From Pseudomonadota bacterium (GTDB taxonomy: Bacteria > Pseudomonadota > Gammaproteobacteria > Burkholderiales > Burkholderiaceae_B), in the NCBI GenBank assembly GCA_023425645.1, contig JAFACG010000055.1, forward strand, positions 1-58,021: 58,021 nt of DNA, given 5' to 3'. The notes below the pieces were generated by a model. The model searched no databases and was not told the origin of the DNA. It saw nothing but the letters and a program-made list of their open reading frames with translations. Below, one piece after another: positions 18,411 to 27,938 of the stretch. Position 1 is the first letter of the stretch; each line of letters starts with the position of its first letter. The translations under genes were made by a program, and so were the position numbers.

Positions 18411-19331
18411 TCAGGCGCCCTGGCGCTGGTAGGCCAGCAGCACGATCCCGCTGAGCACCACGGCGCCGCCCAGAAGCTGGGTCGGGTTCAGGGTCTGCTG
18501 CAGGATGAACCAGCCCAGCAGCAGCGAAGCCACCGGCTCGATGTTCAGGAAGGGGGCGTTGCGCGACAGATTCAGCCGGGGCGCCATCACGAACAAGGTG
18601 ACGAAGCCCGCCGTGTACAGCAGGCAGACGACGGCCAGGGCCAGCCAGCCCATGGGACTTTGCGGCAGGGACGAGCCGCCGGGCAGCAGGCCCAGCGGGC
18701 TCAGGACGATCAGCAGCACCAGCGTCTGGCTGATGGTGCAGAAGCTGCGCACCGCTCCGGGCAGGGACGAGAGCTTGTTTTCGGTCACCCACAGTCCGAT
18801 GGCGAAGACCAGCGCCGTGCTCAGTCCGCAAGCCACCCCCAGCAGCCAGTCGGCGTCCAGCGTGGCGTCGGCCAGCAGGCTGGGCGCGTCCAGCGCCAGC
18901 AGCAGCCCCGCCAGGATGACGAGCATGATGATCAGGGTCTTGCGGCCGGGCCGGTGGCCGCCCAGCACCCAGGTCAGCAGGGCAAGCAGGATGGGGTACA
19001 TATTGGCCACCAGCAGGGCCAGGGCCACGGGGATGCGCGCGATGGAGGAATAGATCAGCATGCACTGCGTGGTGATCAGCGCGCCTAGCAGCAGTTGCCA
19101 GCCCAGATAGCGGCGCGGCACGCGCAGGGCCTGGCGCTGCCAGATCAGGAGCAGGCCCAGGGCCAGCGTGGCCGAAGCCGAACGGGAAATCACGGTGATG
19201 ATCAGGCCCGCGCCGTGGTCCAGCGCGACCTTGGCGGCGATGTGATTGCCGGCGAAGGAGCTGCCCAGCAGGAGCAGCAGGGCGATGGCCAGGTGGCGGG
19301 GCAGCAGGGAAGGCGCAGACGCGGGGGGCAT
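18411..19331 (-). CDS. EamA/DMT-family inner-membrane transporter
   Basis: 306 residues with about ten hydrophobic segments arranged as two EamA repeats. The first repeat opens LLLLGSSFAGNHIAAKVALDHG; the second ends in a family-like helix, LLGGAVVLSGIVLLAYQRQ. Members export amino acids or other metabolites, or are of unknown substrate. No neighbour suggests a substrate here. Confidence 0.85.
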   Translation of the reverse strand: MPPASAPSLLPRHLAIALLLLLGSSFAGNHIAAKVALDHGAGLIITVISRSASATLALGLLLIWQRQALRVPRRYLGWQLLLGALITTQCMLIYSSIARIPVALALLVANMYPILLALLTWVLGGHRPGRKTLIIMLVILAGLLLALDAPSLLADATLDADWLLGVACGLSTALVFAIGLWVTENKLSSLPGAVRSFCTISQTLVLLIVLSPLGLLPGGSSLPQSPMGWLALAVVCLLYTAGFVTLFVMAPRLNLSRNAPFLNIEPVASLLLGWFILQQTLNPTQLLGGAVVLSGIVLLAYQRQGA

Positions 19332-19495
19332 GCCAATTATTTCAAATTTAAAGTATCAGCTTGTACCCAATTGTTGTCTGCGGCCGGCTTTGCTGCAAGC
19401 GCTATTTGCGGGAAAGCGCCCGTTTGTGGCTGGTGAGGCGCCAAACCAGGCGCGCCGGCATGATGCGGCGCCGCCATGCAGGGCGGCGTCGCGCT

Positions 19496-20032
19496 TCAGT
19501 GCGTGCTGTCGCTGGGGTTGACGCGCGGGATCTGGTAGGTGATGGACTGGTATTTGGGCGTGGACTGGTGGCCCACGATCTCGCCGCCCAGACTCTCGGC
19601 GATCTTGCGGCTGGCGATGTTTTCCTCGGCCACCGGATAGCAGAATCCGGCGGCCTCGCTCACGCTGGACGCCCATTCCAGGACGGCTTGCACGGCTTCG
19701 CGGCCGAAGGCCATGCCCTGCTTGTCCTCGCGAATCCAGATGCCCAGCTCGGGCGTGGCGGTGCGCAGCCGGTGCAGGCCCGCCAGTCCCAGGAACTGGT
19801 CGGTGGTGCGGTGACGCACCGCAAAGACGAATTCGGTGCCGTCTGCCGCTCCGGTCAGCCATTCGCCCCAGATGCTGTCGAATTGCTGGCGGTTTTCAGG
19901 CGGATCCCAGGTCATGAAGCGGGTCAGGGAAGGAGTGATGCAGGAAAAAGCTTCGTCCGCGTCGCGCAGGCTGAAGGGTTTCAGGGACAGCCGGGCCGTC
20001 TTGAGAGTCAGGTTTTCTGTGTCGAGTGGCAT
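19496..20032 (-). CDS. GNAT-family N-acetyltransferase (RimJ/RimL type)
   Basis: 178 residues. The beginning LKTARLSLKPFSLRDADEAF, the central ELGIWIREDKQGMAFGREAV (acetyl-CoA loop) and VAEENIASRKIAESLGGEIV follow the Acetyltransf_3 plan. RimJ/L relatives acetylate N-termini of ribosomal proteins or small amines; the substrate here cannot be told. A GC-rich dyad lies in the 164-bp gap to the EamA gene downstream, but it has no T-run. Confidence 0.85.
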   Translation of the reverse strand: MPLDTENLTLKTARLSLKPFSLRDADEAFSCITPSLTRFMTWDPPENRQQFDSIWGEWLTGAADGTEFVFAVRHRTTDQFLGLAGLHRLRTATPELGIWIREDKQGMAFGREAVQAVLEWASSVSEAAGFCYPVAEENIASRKIAESLGGEIVGHQSTPKYQSITYQIPRVNPSDSTH

Positions 20033-20292
20033 AGGATCTCCTCGGTACAGGCGGACCGGCCCGGTGGGCAGCCGGCCGCGATTGCAAAACAGAGGGCGGC
20101 TAGCCCGGCCCTCGCTTTTTTTAGCGTAACAGCGTCGCCCTTCCGAAGGCCAGTTAAAAAACTGTTTTTTCCTGGGGAAAAGGCCAGTGCGGGCGGACCT
20201 ATGGATGGCGGCGCGCCTGCAGCGGCGGGCGCAGCACCGCCGGTTGCAGTGCTACTATGATGGCCGACGTCCCCGCTGACAGAGATTCCACC

Positions 20293-21897
20293 ATGAATTC
20301 CGATTCCGCCCAGGCGCCGATTGCAGACAACAAGCGGGCGCAGTCCTTGTTCCGGCGCTGGCGCGCCATGCTGGCCGGCAGCCTGCTGCTGGCTGTCCTG
20401 GCAGGCTGTGCGCTGCCCTCACTGGAGGGGCGCACCCAGTCCGTCTCCCTGGACAAGGAGCAGGCCGAGCAGACGGCCCTGGGCCGGGCCATCGTCCCCC
20501 TGGCGCAGGCTCATCCGGGCCTGTCGGGCATTTATCCTTTGTACGACCCCTACAATGCCTATGCGGCGCGGGCCCTGCTGGCGCACGCCGCCCAGAAGAC
20601 GCTGGACGTCCAGTACTACATCTGGCGAGGGGACACCACCGGCACGCTGCTGCTGGGGGCGCTGCTGTCCGCGGCCGAGCGCGGCGTACGGGTGCGCCTG
20701 CTGATCGACGACAACGGTATTACGGGCCTGGACAGCACGCTGGCGGCGCTCAACGCTCACCCCAACATCGAGGTGCGGCTGTTCAATCCCTTCGTGCTGC
20801 GCTGGCCCAAGTCGCTGGGCTACCTGACCGATTTCTCGCGCTTGAACCGGCGCATGCACAACAAGTCCTTCACGGTGGACAATCAGGCCACCATCATAGG
20901 CGGGCGCAATGTGGGCGACGAATATTTCGGCGCCACCCAGGACGTGCTGTTCGCCGATCTGGACGTGCTGGCCATCGGGGCCGTCGTCCAGGACGTCTCG
21001 GACGATTTCGACCGCTATTGGGCCAGCCAGTCCTCCTATCCCGTGGACCGGCTGGTGTCGGCGGACGGGCCGCAGGCGCTGGAGTCCTTCCGGGAAGAAC
21101 TGGCCGAAGCCGAGCGCCAGCCCCGCGCCCAGGGCTACCGCGCCGTGCTGACGGGCTCCAAGCTGGTGGGCAGCCTGATGCGCGGCGAGATGGAATTCCA
21201 CTGGGCGCGCACCACCATGATCAGCGACGATCCGGCCAAGGCGCTGGGCGAGGTCAACCCGGAACAGCTGCTGGTCTGGCAGATGGACAGGCTGCTGGGC
21301 GAACCCAGGCGCAAGGTGGACCTGGTCTCGTCCTATTTCGTGCCCACGCGCACCGGCGTGCGTTCCTTCCAGTCCCTGATGGCCCGGCCGGGCATGCGGG
21401 TGCGGGTGCTGACCAATTCGCTGGCCGCCACGGACGTGGCCGCCGTGCACGCCGGCTATGCCAAACGGCGCCGCGCGCTGCTGCAGGCCGGCGTGGAGTT
21501 GTGGGAACTGCGTCCAACCGGGGACAGGCCCACGCGGCATGGCTCGGCGCCCTTCGGCAGTTCGGGTTCGGCGCTGCACGCCAAGACCTTCGCCATCGAC
21601 GAGCAGCGGCTGTTCGTGGGCTCGTTCAACTTCGATCCGCGCTCGGTCAATCTGAATACGGAGCTGGGCTTCATCATCGAAAGTCCCGTCATGGCCCAGG
21701 CGCTGTCCAGGGCCTTCGACCAGACCATCCCCTATCGCAGCTATCGCGTCGAACTGGACGACAAGGGCGAACTCATGTGGGTACAGTTGAACGAAGACGG
21801 CAGCCGTCGCGTCTTCCATACGGAGCCCGAGGCCGGCCTGTGGCGGCGCCTGAACGTCGGCGTGCTGTCGGTGCTGCCCATCGAGTGGCTGCTGTAG
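20293..21897 (+). CDS. Phospholipase D-family lipoprotein, cardiolipin synthase C-like
   Basis: 534 residues. A lipoprotein signal (LLLAVLAGC) follows a basic N-terminus, so the protein is probably anchored on the outer face of the inner membrane. Two HxK(x)4D catalytic motifs are seen: HNKSFTVDNQATIIGGRN and HAKTFAIDEQRLFVGSFN. The length and two-HKD layout match ClsC/YmdC-type cardiolipin synthases, though other PLD enzymes are possible. An ATG 36 bp upstream (20257) would also leave a signal sequence; neither start has a strong ribosome site. The 260-bp gap upstream is a divergent promoter region shared with the acetyltransferase gene. Confidence 0.85.
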   Translation: MNSDSAQAPIADNKRAQSLFRRWRAMLAGSLLLAVLAGCALPSLEGRTQSVSLDKEQAEQTALGRAIVPLAQAHPGLSGIYPLYDPYNAYAARALLAHAAQKTLDVQYYIWRGDTTGTLLLGALLSAAERGVRVRLLIDDNGITGLDSTLAALNAHPNIEVRLFNPFVLRWPKSLGYLTDFSRLNRRMHNKSFTVDNQATIIGGRNVGDEYFGATQDVLFADLDVLAIGAVVQDVSDDFDRYWASQSSYPVDRLVSADGPQALESFREELAEAERQPRAQGYRAVLTGSKLVGSLMRGEMEFHWARTTMISDDPAKALGEVNPEQLLVWQMDRLLGEPRRKVDLVSSYFVPTRTGVRSFQSLMARPGMRVRVLTNSLAATDVAAVHAGYAKRRRALLQAGVELWELRPTGDRPTRHGSAPFGSSGSALHAKTFAIDEQRLFVGSFNFDPRSVNLNTELGFIIESPVMAQALSRAFDQTIPYRSYRVELDDKGELMWVQLNEDGSRRVFHTEPEAGLWRRLNVGVLSVLPIEWLL

Positions 21898-21951
21898 CGG
21901 CCCGGCTTGGGAACAAGCCGAGGCGGCCTTCCGCCGCCGAGCCGGCGGCCT

Positions 21952-24900
21952 TTATACCTTCAGGCGCTCCAGGGCGACGCGCCGGGCGCTGATCCAGCCT
22001 GCATACAGGTACAGCCCGTATTTTTCCATTTCCTGCTCGGCCAGGTTCCATTCGTGCAGGGCGCGTCCCGGTTCGCCCAGCGCGAGCCAGGCATCGCCCC
22101 GGACGCAGTGCAGCTCGGCGGACAGGCTGTTCGAGGCGTAGCGCAAGCCTTGCGCCGCGGCCTTGTCCAGCCAGGGCATGGCCTCGTTGCTGCGCCCCAG
22201 GCGCACCAGCGCGCGCGCAATTCGCGCCATGAGCCCGTCGGCGCAGATGGGCAGGCCGTGCAGCACGGTCGGCACGCAGTCCAGCATGGGCTGCAGGCTG
22301 GATTGGCGGCCATGCAGCATGATCTGGCAGTAATGAAGAAAGGAACGGGCCAGGGCCGACCAGGGTTCCGGACTGCTCAGCTCCTTGAGTTCCTTCAGGG
22401 ACTGATCGGCCAGCTGGCGGCATTGTTCCAGCTGGTCGCTCAGGTACAGGGTCTGCAGCGCGAACAGCCGGGTGATGGCGCGCATGGTGAAGGACGTCTC
22501 GGGACGCAGGCTCTGCAGCGCCTGCTGGGCATGCTGCCGTGCGGCGGCCGGGTCGCCCTTGAGCGCCAGCGTCACGGCCAGGGTGCCCAGCGTCAGGTTT
22601 TGCGGAAACTGATCGGCGATCGCCAGCCGGCTCTTCGTGGCGGGCAGATCCTCCAGCACGGCCAGGCTGAGGTTCAGGGTCTGCTCGGCGGCGCGCACGT
22701 CGCCTTTCCATAATTCGTGCTGGCCGATGGCGTACAGCGCCCAGCTGCGGTTCTGATCGTGGCCGGTCTCGCTGGCCAGCGCCAGAAGCTGGCGGGCCAC
22801 CTGCAGGGCCTGCTCGAAATTGCCCTGGGCCTGCAGGGCCGACCAGGTGGTCCACAGCGACACCATCACCTGGTCGCTGTCGTGATGATCCTGGACGTGG
22901 CGGCCCAGCTCATAGGCCATGGCCGTCGAGGCGGCGGCCGGGCCGTAGAGCGCGGTTTCGATGGCCCCCTGCAGCATGCGGCATTCGAACTGCAGAGTCT
23001 GGCGCACCTGCAGGTCGCTGATGAGCTCGCTGCGGTTCAGGGAGCGTTGCAACAGTTGGCTGGCCTGGCGCAACTGAGTCTGCGCCAGCGCTTCGCGCGC
23101 GGCGCGCTGCCACCAGAATGCGGCCTCGGCGCTGTCGGCCTCGCACAGGTGCCGGGCGATCAGTTCGGGCGCATGGCGACGGCGTATGCCATGGCGGGCG
23201 ATGGCCCGGTGCGCGTCCTGCTGTTCGCGGCGCAGGGCGATTTGGCCCACGGCCTGGGCCACCAGCGGCTGGCAGCTTATCTCGCGGCCATGGCGCTCGA
23301 TCAGGTCCAGCGTGACCAGCGTATCCAGTCCGCTGTCCAGCGTGTCGACGTCCATGTTCAGCATCAGGGCCAGTTCGTTCGTCTCGATGGCATGGTCGTT
23401 GAGCGCGACGGTGGTCAGTATGCAGCGCGTGGCCGGCAGCAGGCAATGGTACTGGGTGCAGACCAGGTCGTTCAGGCGGGGCGCGCAGTCGGGTGCGCCG
23501 CCCAGTTCGATCTGGCGCAGCAGATCGTGGGCATGCCCCGGGTTGCCGGCGCTCAGCCGGGCCAGGCGCGCACGGTGGTCCCTGGAGAGCCGCTGCCCGC
23601 GGCTCAGAAGATTGTTGATGCTGGAGCGGTCCAGGGGGCGCAGCGCCAGGCGCTCGGCGCGTTCCAGCCCATGGCTGGGATTGCGGCTGGTGGTCAGCAG
23701 CAGCGTGGGGTGCCGCGGCGCGGAGTGCGCCAGCAGCCGGACCAGCTTGTGTGTGGGCGGATCGGCCCATTGCATGTTCTCGATGATCAGCAGGCGACGG
23801 CGGGTCGAGCCCCGCGGACCGCTGAGCAGGTTGAAGAGCATGTCCATGTGTGCGGTGCAGGGCTCGTTCAGTTCCAGCTCATCGGGCGGCGACTGCAGCC
23901 ATGAGCTCAGCGCACGGGCTTGCTGCGGCGTGATCTCCAGGGCGGCCTGCACGGCCTGCGGAGAAAACGGGTCCTGCAGGCCGGCCGGCTGCTGCGCCAT
24001 CTGGCCGGCCAGCCGCTCGTACAGCCACAGGCGCACCGGGTGCCAGGCCAGGCGGCGCATGTCTTCGCGGCACTGCAGGGCGATGCAGGCGTGATCGGTC
24101 TTTTGCACGTAGTCGGCCAGGGACTGGACCAGCAGGCTCTTGCCGATGTGTGCGCGGCCGTGGATCGCAAGGTGTTGCAGCGGACGGTCCGGACCTACCA
24201 GGGACCAGGCTTGCACCAGCTGGTCGAACTCCTGGGATCGACCGTAGACGCGGCTGGCGAGGCGCCCGGCGTCCGCGCCCGCTGTGCGCAGGTTGAGCGC
24301 CAGCGCCTCGTCCTGGCCCGGGTTGGGCGCCAGCGCGTCCTCGGGCGCCAGGCGCAGCGCAGCCTGCAGCGTGACTTGGGGCGAGCCGGGCGGTGCCTGC
24401 CAGCTCAGCGGCAGGACGACCTGCGCCAGTTGTCCCCAGGGATCGGGCCGGCCGGACTGGTCGTCTATGGCCAGGTCCGCATGCACGGCGATGCTCATCT
24501 GGATGCGTTCGTCCAGCCGCCGGGCGGCCGCGGCGCGGGCCAGTCCGGCGGCCAGCGCCACCGGCGACTCCAGCAGTTCGGGATAGCCGAAATACGCCAG
24601 CACCTGATTGGAGCCGGCGGAACAGAACCAGCCCCCGTGCTGCTGAATCAAGAAGGCCAGCAATTGACGGCTCTGGTCCAGGACGGCTCCGCTGTGTTCG
24701 CGGTCGTGGCGCTTGTCCGGCTGGAAGCGCAGGCAGAAGCCGACCACGGCCAGCGGGCGCAGGCGCAGGTTGCTCTGCGATGCCTGGACGGGATCAGCCA
24801 GCCGTCCGGACGCGTCGATCAGGTCGCGGGTCTGGGCGCTGGGCTCGCAGCCCAGCCGGTCGGCAAGCAGCACGGAGCACTGCTCGAAGGCCTGCATGGC

Positions 24901-25560
24901 GGCGTCGTGCTGGCCTTCCTGCTTGAGCAGGCGGATCAGGCGTTGATGCAGCTGTTCTTCCTCGGGCCAGATGAGCAGCCAGCGCTTGAGGTGGGCGATG
25001 GCCTGCGCGGGCGGCACGGCGTCCAGGCCCGACTCCATGTAGCGGTCGCGGCACTGCGCCAGGGCCCGGCGAATCTGCGCATGGGTGTCCTGCAACCAGT
25101 CCTGGAGCTGTTCGCCGTGGTGCAGCTTGACCTGTTCAAGCAAGGGCCCCTGGTACAGCTCCAGGCGTTCCAGATCGCTCAGCTCCGGCTGGCTGGGGTG
25201 CTGGAGCAGGGCCAGCACGTCGATGCGGATCCGGGCGGGGTCCAAGGCCAGGGTTTCATTGCTGATGCGCAGGACCTCGCCGCAGCCGTCCAAGGCGCGG
25301 CGCAGGGCGTGCAGGGCGTGGCGCAGGCGTGCGCGGCCTACGCTGACCGGATCCTCGTGCCAGATGATCTCCGCCAGGTGGCTGCGGCCCAGCGGCTTGC
25401 CGTGGGCCAGCGCCAGCAAGGAAAGCAGGATGCGGGCCTTGTCGTAATTGATGATCTGGGTGCGCGGCTGGCCGCCGACCAGCAGTCGGTACGGCCCCAG
25501 CAGATGGAGCTGGGCGTCGGGCGGGGCAGGCGAAGACAAGGCAGCCATGGGCTCGTTCAC
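21952..25560 (-). CDS. Large BTAD-family regulator with degenerate cyclase-like and ATPase domains
   Basis: 1202 residues. Residues 15-110 form an OmpR-like winged helix (LLGPYRLLVGGQPRTQIINY) and 115-248 a bacterial transcriptional activator domain (BTAD). Residues about 268-410 resemble a class III nucleotide-cyclase domain (HGGWFCSAGSNQVLAYFGYP, MSIAVHADLAI) but lack the metal-binding aspartates, so it is probably sensory rather than catalytic. An AAA-type ATPase follows, with Walker A GRAHIGKS (468-475) and Walker B LLIIENMQWAD (591-601), then a long helical, TPR-like C-terminal half. The plan matches signal-integrating activators of the SARP/AfsR type. Its targets are unknown; it faces the GntR gene across 413 bp. 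Confidence 0.82.
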   Translation of the reverse strand: MNEPMAALSSPAPPDAQLHLLGPYRLLVGGQPRTQIINYDKARILLSLLALAHGKPLGRSHLAEIIWHEDPVSVGRARLRHALHALRRALDGCGEVLRISNETLALDPARIRIDVLALLQHPSQPELSDLERLELYQGPLLEQVKLHHGEQLQDWLQDTHAQIRRALAQCRDRYMESGLDAVPPAQAIAHLKRWLLIWPEEEQLHQRLIRLLKQEGQHDAAMQAFEQCSVLLADRLGCEPSAQTRDLIDASGRLADPVQASQSNLRLRPLAVVGFCLRFQPDKRHDREHSGAVLDQSRQLLAFLIQQHGGWFCSAGSNQVLAYFGYPELLESPVALAAGLARAAAARRLDERIQMSIAVHADLAIDDQSGRPDPWGQLAQVVLPLSWQAPPGSPQVTLQAALRLAPEDALAPNPGQDEALALNLRTAGADAGRLASRVYGRSQEFDQLVQAWSLVGPDRPLQHLAIHGRAHIGKSLLVQSLADYVQKTDHACIALQCREDMRRLAWHPVRLWLYERLAGQMAQQPAGLQDPFSPQAVQAALEITPQQARALSSWLQSPPDELELNEPCTAHMDMLFNLLSGPRGSTRRRLLIIENMQWADPPTHKLVRLLAHSAPRHPTLLLTTSRNPSHGLERAERLALRPLDRSSINNLLSRGQRLSRDHRARLARLSAGNPGHAHDLLRQIELGGAPDCAPRLNDLVCTQYHCLLPATRCILTTVALNDHAIETNELALMLNMDVDTLDSGLDTLVTLDLIERHGREISCQPLVAQAVGQIALRREQQDAHRAIARHGIRRRHAPELIARHLCEADSAEAAFWWQRAAREALAQTQLRQASQLLQRSLNRSELISDLQVRQTLQFECRMLQGAIETALYGPAAASTAMAYELGRHVQDHHDSDQVMVSLWTTWSALQAQGNFEQALQVARQLLALASETGHDQNRSWALYAIGQHELWKGDVRAAEQTLNLSLAVLEDLPATKSRLAIADQFPQNLTLGTLAVTLALKGDPAAARQHAQQALQSLRPETSFTMRAITRLFALQTLYLSDQLEQCRQLADQSLKELKELSSPEPWSALARSFLHYCQIMLHGRQSSLQPMLDCVPTVLHGLPICADGLMARIARALVRLGRSNEAMPWLDKAAAQGLRYASNSLSAELHCVRGDAWLALGEPGRALHEWNLAEQEMEKYGLYLYAGWISARRVALERLKV

Positions 25561-25973
25561 GTATCAAGAGTTAAGCAAAGACGTCTAGAATGTATCCAAT
25601 GCGTTTAATTGTGCTTCAAGTATTTCTTCGAGGATAAGCGTTTTTTGTTCGGGGTCTCCGGCATCATGAAATTTTCGGTCGGCTTTTCAGGGTTTTCCCC
25701 TCTTTCACCGTTCTGGCCGGCAGTCGGGGCGGTCAGGCATGAAGCTTTAAAAAAGGCTTCCTGAAATGATTAAACGGAGCCGGCGGGCGCTTGAGCCCGT
25801 CCGGAGCGCGGCCTTGAAAGGCTGAGGCGCGCCGACGCGACCGGCGGCATGCCCGGCGGCGGCCTCTCATGTGCTCCGGCGGTTGAATCAGGGCTGAAAC
25901 GGCGTGACCGGCGGACAATGCGTCAGGCTATGATGTGGCTTTCTGAATAAAAATTACCAGCCGCTATCCTGTC
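25561..25973. other. Divergent intergenic region between the BTAD regulator and the GntR gene
   Basis: 413 bp without a supported gene. It contains the 5' regions of both regulators. AT-rich patches near 25590-25700 and 25925-25960 are the likely promoter areas. I do not see a clear consensus promoter, operator or repeat. A 61-codon minus-strand frame inside it (25733-25918) has no recognisable features. Confidence 0.5.
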
Positions 25974-26744
25974 ATGGTCGACCCAACTCGTTCCTCGCTG
26001 CGCAAGCAGTCCCGATTGCCCCTGTCGCTCAAGGTCAAGTACACCTTGCGGGCGCGCCTGGAGCGGGGAGAATGGCCCGTGGGCACGCGCATCCCCACGC
26101 TGGAGGAGCTGATGCAGGAGTACGGGGTGTCGCGCGCGACGGTGCGCGCCGCCCTGGACGAGCTGGAGGGCGAAGGGCTGATCGAGCGCACGCGCGGCAA
26201 GGGGACTTTCGTCATCGGCGACGTGGCCCAGGATCACTGGCTGATGCTGCCTACCGACTGGGATTCCCTGATCGAGCACCTGAACCGACTGCACACCGTG
26301 ATGGTGGAGCTGGGCAGCGGCAAGGGCGCGCTGCCGGTGGAGATCACCGGCGAATCCCTGCCGGGCTCGTACTGGTGGACCACGCGCGTCAACCACACGG
26401 ACGGACTGGCCTACAGCCTGAATACGGTCTACGTGCTGGATGAGCTGGCCCAGAAGCTGCAGCCCCACCTGAGCCGCGAACCTGTGCTGCTGGTGCTCAA
26501 CCGGCTGGGGCGAGACCAGATCCATTCCATCCGCCAGACGCTGACCGTGCGGGTGGCGGACGCGGACCTGGCGCGGCATCTGAACATGGACATCGGCATG
26601 CCGGTGGTGCGGGTGGTCCGCATCATCCGCAACCAGCAGGACCAGGTGGTGTATGCCGCGCATGTGTTCTATCCGGCCAAGTACCTGAGCATCGAGAACG
26701 AGCTGACGCCGGCGCCCGTGCCGGCCGCGCGACGCTCCGCCTGA
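25974..26744 (+). CDS. GntR-family transcriptional regulator with UTRA effector domain (HutC type)
   Basis: 256 residues. Residues about 15-80 form the GntR winged helix, with LPLSLKVKYTLRARLERGEW, the recognition segment YGVSRATVRAALDELEGEGL and RTRGKGTFV. Residues about 95-240 form a UTRA domain that binds a small ligand (ending VVRVVRIIRNQQDQVVYAAH). It lies upstream of the metallo-beta-lactamase-fold hydrolase and Bug receptor and may control them; a dyad at 26933-26956 is a candidate site. The ATG has no strong ribosome site. Confidence 0.88.
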   Translation: MVDPTRSSLRKQSRLPLSLKVKYTLRARLERGEWPVGTRIPTLEELMQEYGVSRATVRAALDELEGEGLIERTRGKGTFVIGDVAQDHWLMLPTDWDSLIEHLNRLHTVMVELGSGKGALPVEITGESLPGSYWWTTRVNHTDGLAYSLNTVYVLDELAQKLQPHLSREPVLLVLNRLGRDQIHSIRQTLTVRVADADLARHLNMDIGMPVVRVVRIIRNQQDQVVYAAHVFYPAKYLSIENELTPAPVPAARRSA

Positions 26745-26932
26745 GCGCGCGCCTTTGCGCCAGATCCGTCGTGCGCGGCGGGATCAGGCGCGGCCGGATG
26801 GATGCGGCGCGCAAGGCGCCTGCGCATGGCGACGAAAAATCCCTGGCCGCAAGACCGGAGTCCTTCATTTCCCTTTCTAGGTAGAAACACGGTGTTAACG
26901 CCTGCCGCGGCTTGGTGTACAGTCCGTTTTCA

Positions 26933-26956
26933 TAAAGTTCTAAAAATAGTACTTTA
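26933..26956. promoter_or_regulatory. Interrupted dyad, candidate operator before the hydrolase gene
   Basis: Arms TAAAGTTCTA (26933-26942) and TAGTACTTTA (26947-26956) are inverted repeats with one mismatch around a 4-nt AT spacer. It is AT-rich within GC-rich surroundings and lies about 70-90 bp before the GTG start of the hydrolase gene. The adjacent GntR regulator is the obvious candidate to bind it, but that is inference. Confidence 0.4.
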
Positions 26957-27024
26957 AGACTTATATGGATTCAGCCCGCCCTTGCGGCGAGCGACCGTTT
27001 TTCATCTGCTTTGAGGAGTACCAC

Positions 27025-27918
27025 GTGAAGATAACCATGCTTGGCACCGGCGCTGCCTTGCCCGATCCGGACCGCGCACAATCGTCCATTCTGGTGACGC
27101 TGGACAACGGCAAGAACTACCTGTTCGATTGCGGCGAGGGCTCCACCCGCCAGATGGTCAAGGCCAACATCAACCCGGCCGACGTGCCCTGGGTGTTCCT
27201 GAGCCACCTGCACTACGACCATGTCTGCGGCCTGCCTTTCTTCGTGCTGTCCAGCTGGGTGTTCAACCGCGAGGGCCGGCTCAAGGTCTTCGGTCCCAAA
27301 GGCACGCAGGACTTCGTGGATCACTCCTTCGAGAACGGCGCCTTTCGCGTGGACATCCAGGCGCGCGCCGCCTATCCGGCCCGCCAGAAGAACATCGAGG
27401 CCGTGCGTCCTGAAGTGTTCGAAGTCGAACCCGGGCTGATGTACGAGGACGAGGACGTGAAGATCCATATCGACCTGGTCGATCACATCCCCACCGAGAT
27501 CACCGACTGTTTCGGCATCCGCATGGAAGCCGAGGGCAAGGTCGTGGCCTTCAGCGGCGACACCGCGCCATGTGAATCCATGATCCGCCTGGCTCAGGAC
27601 GCCGATCTGCTGATCCACGAATGCACCTTTCCCGAATCCTTCCTGGAGCACCGCGCCAGGTCCGGGGTGGGCACCTTCGCGCACACCAGCCCGTTGCAGC
27701 TGGGCGAGATCGCCCGCCGCGCCAACGTCAAGAGCCTGGTGGCCACCCATTTCGGCCATTACGACTCGACCAGCCCCGTCATCAAGCGCGCCGCCCGCAA
27801 CCACCTGCCGGTGGATCTGATGGGGCCCGAGCGCCTGGACGAGGTCGCGCGCGACATCCGCAAGAGCTACAAGGGCGAGCTGCGCCTGGCCACCGACCTG
27901 ATGCGCATAGACCTGTAG
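27025..27918 (+). CDS. Metallo-beta-lactamase-fold hydrolase (RNase Z/arylsulfatase-like branch)
   Basis: 297 residues. The zinc site is clear: HLHYDH (HxHxDH), then SGDTAP supplying the bridging aspartate and a late THFGHYD histidine. The N-terminal strand (VKITMLGTGAALPDPDRAQS) and the NYLFDCGEGSTRQM segment resemble the RNase Z/AtsA-like branch. In a set with a GntR regulator and a Bug receptor it is more likely a small-molecule hydrolase than a tRNA processing enzyme. The start is a GTG at 27025 with a GAGGAG site 6 bp before it; the ATG-initiated longer frame adds 20 residues without family features. Confidence 0.87.
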   Translation: MKITMLGTGAALPDPDRAQSSILVTLDNGKNYLFDCGEGSTRQMVKANINPADVPWVFLSHLHYDHVCGLPFFVLSSWVFNREGRLKVFGPKGTQDFVDHSFENGAFRVDIQARAAYPARQKNIEAVRPEVFEVEPGLMYEDEDVKIHIDLVDHIPTEITDCFGIRMEAEGKVVAFSGDTAPCESMIRLAQDADLLIHECTFPESFLEHRARSGVGTFAHTSPLQLGEIARRANVKSLVATHFGHYDSTSPVIKRAARNHLPVDLMGPERLDEVARDIRKSYKGELRLATDLMRIDL

Positions 27919-27938
27919 ACAGGCGCGGGGGAGACAAG

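Noticed and set aside
27025..27918. Genuine tRNA-processing RNase Z
   Set aside because: The HxHxDH site is shared by many MBL-fold hydrolases; the operon with a Bug receptor and GntR regulator points to small-molecule metabolism, and no exosite arm typical of RNase Z was recognised.
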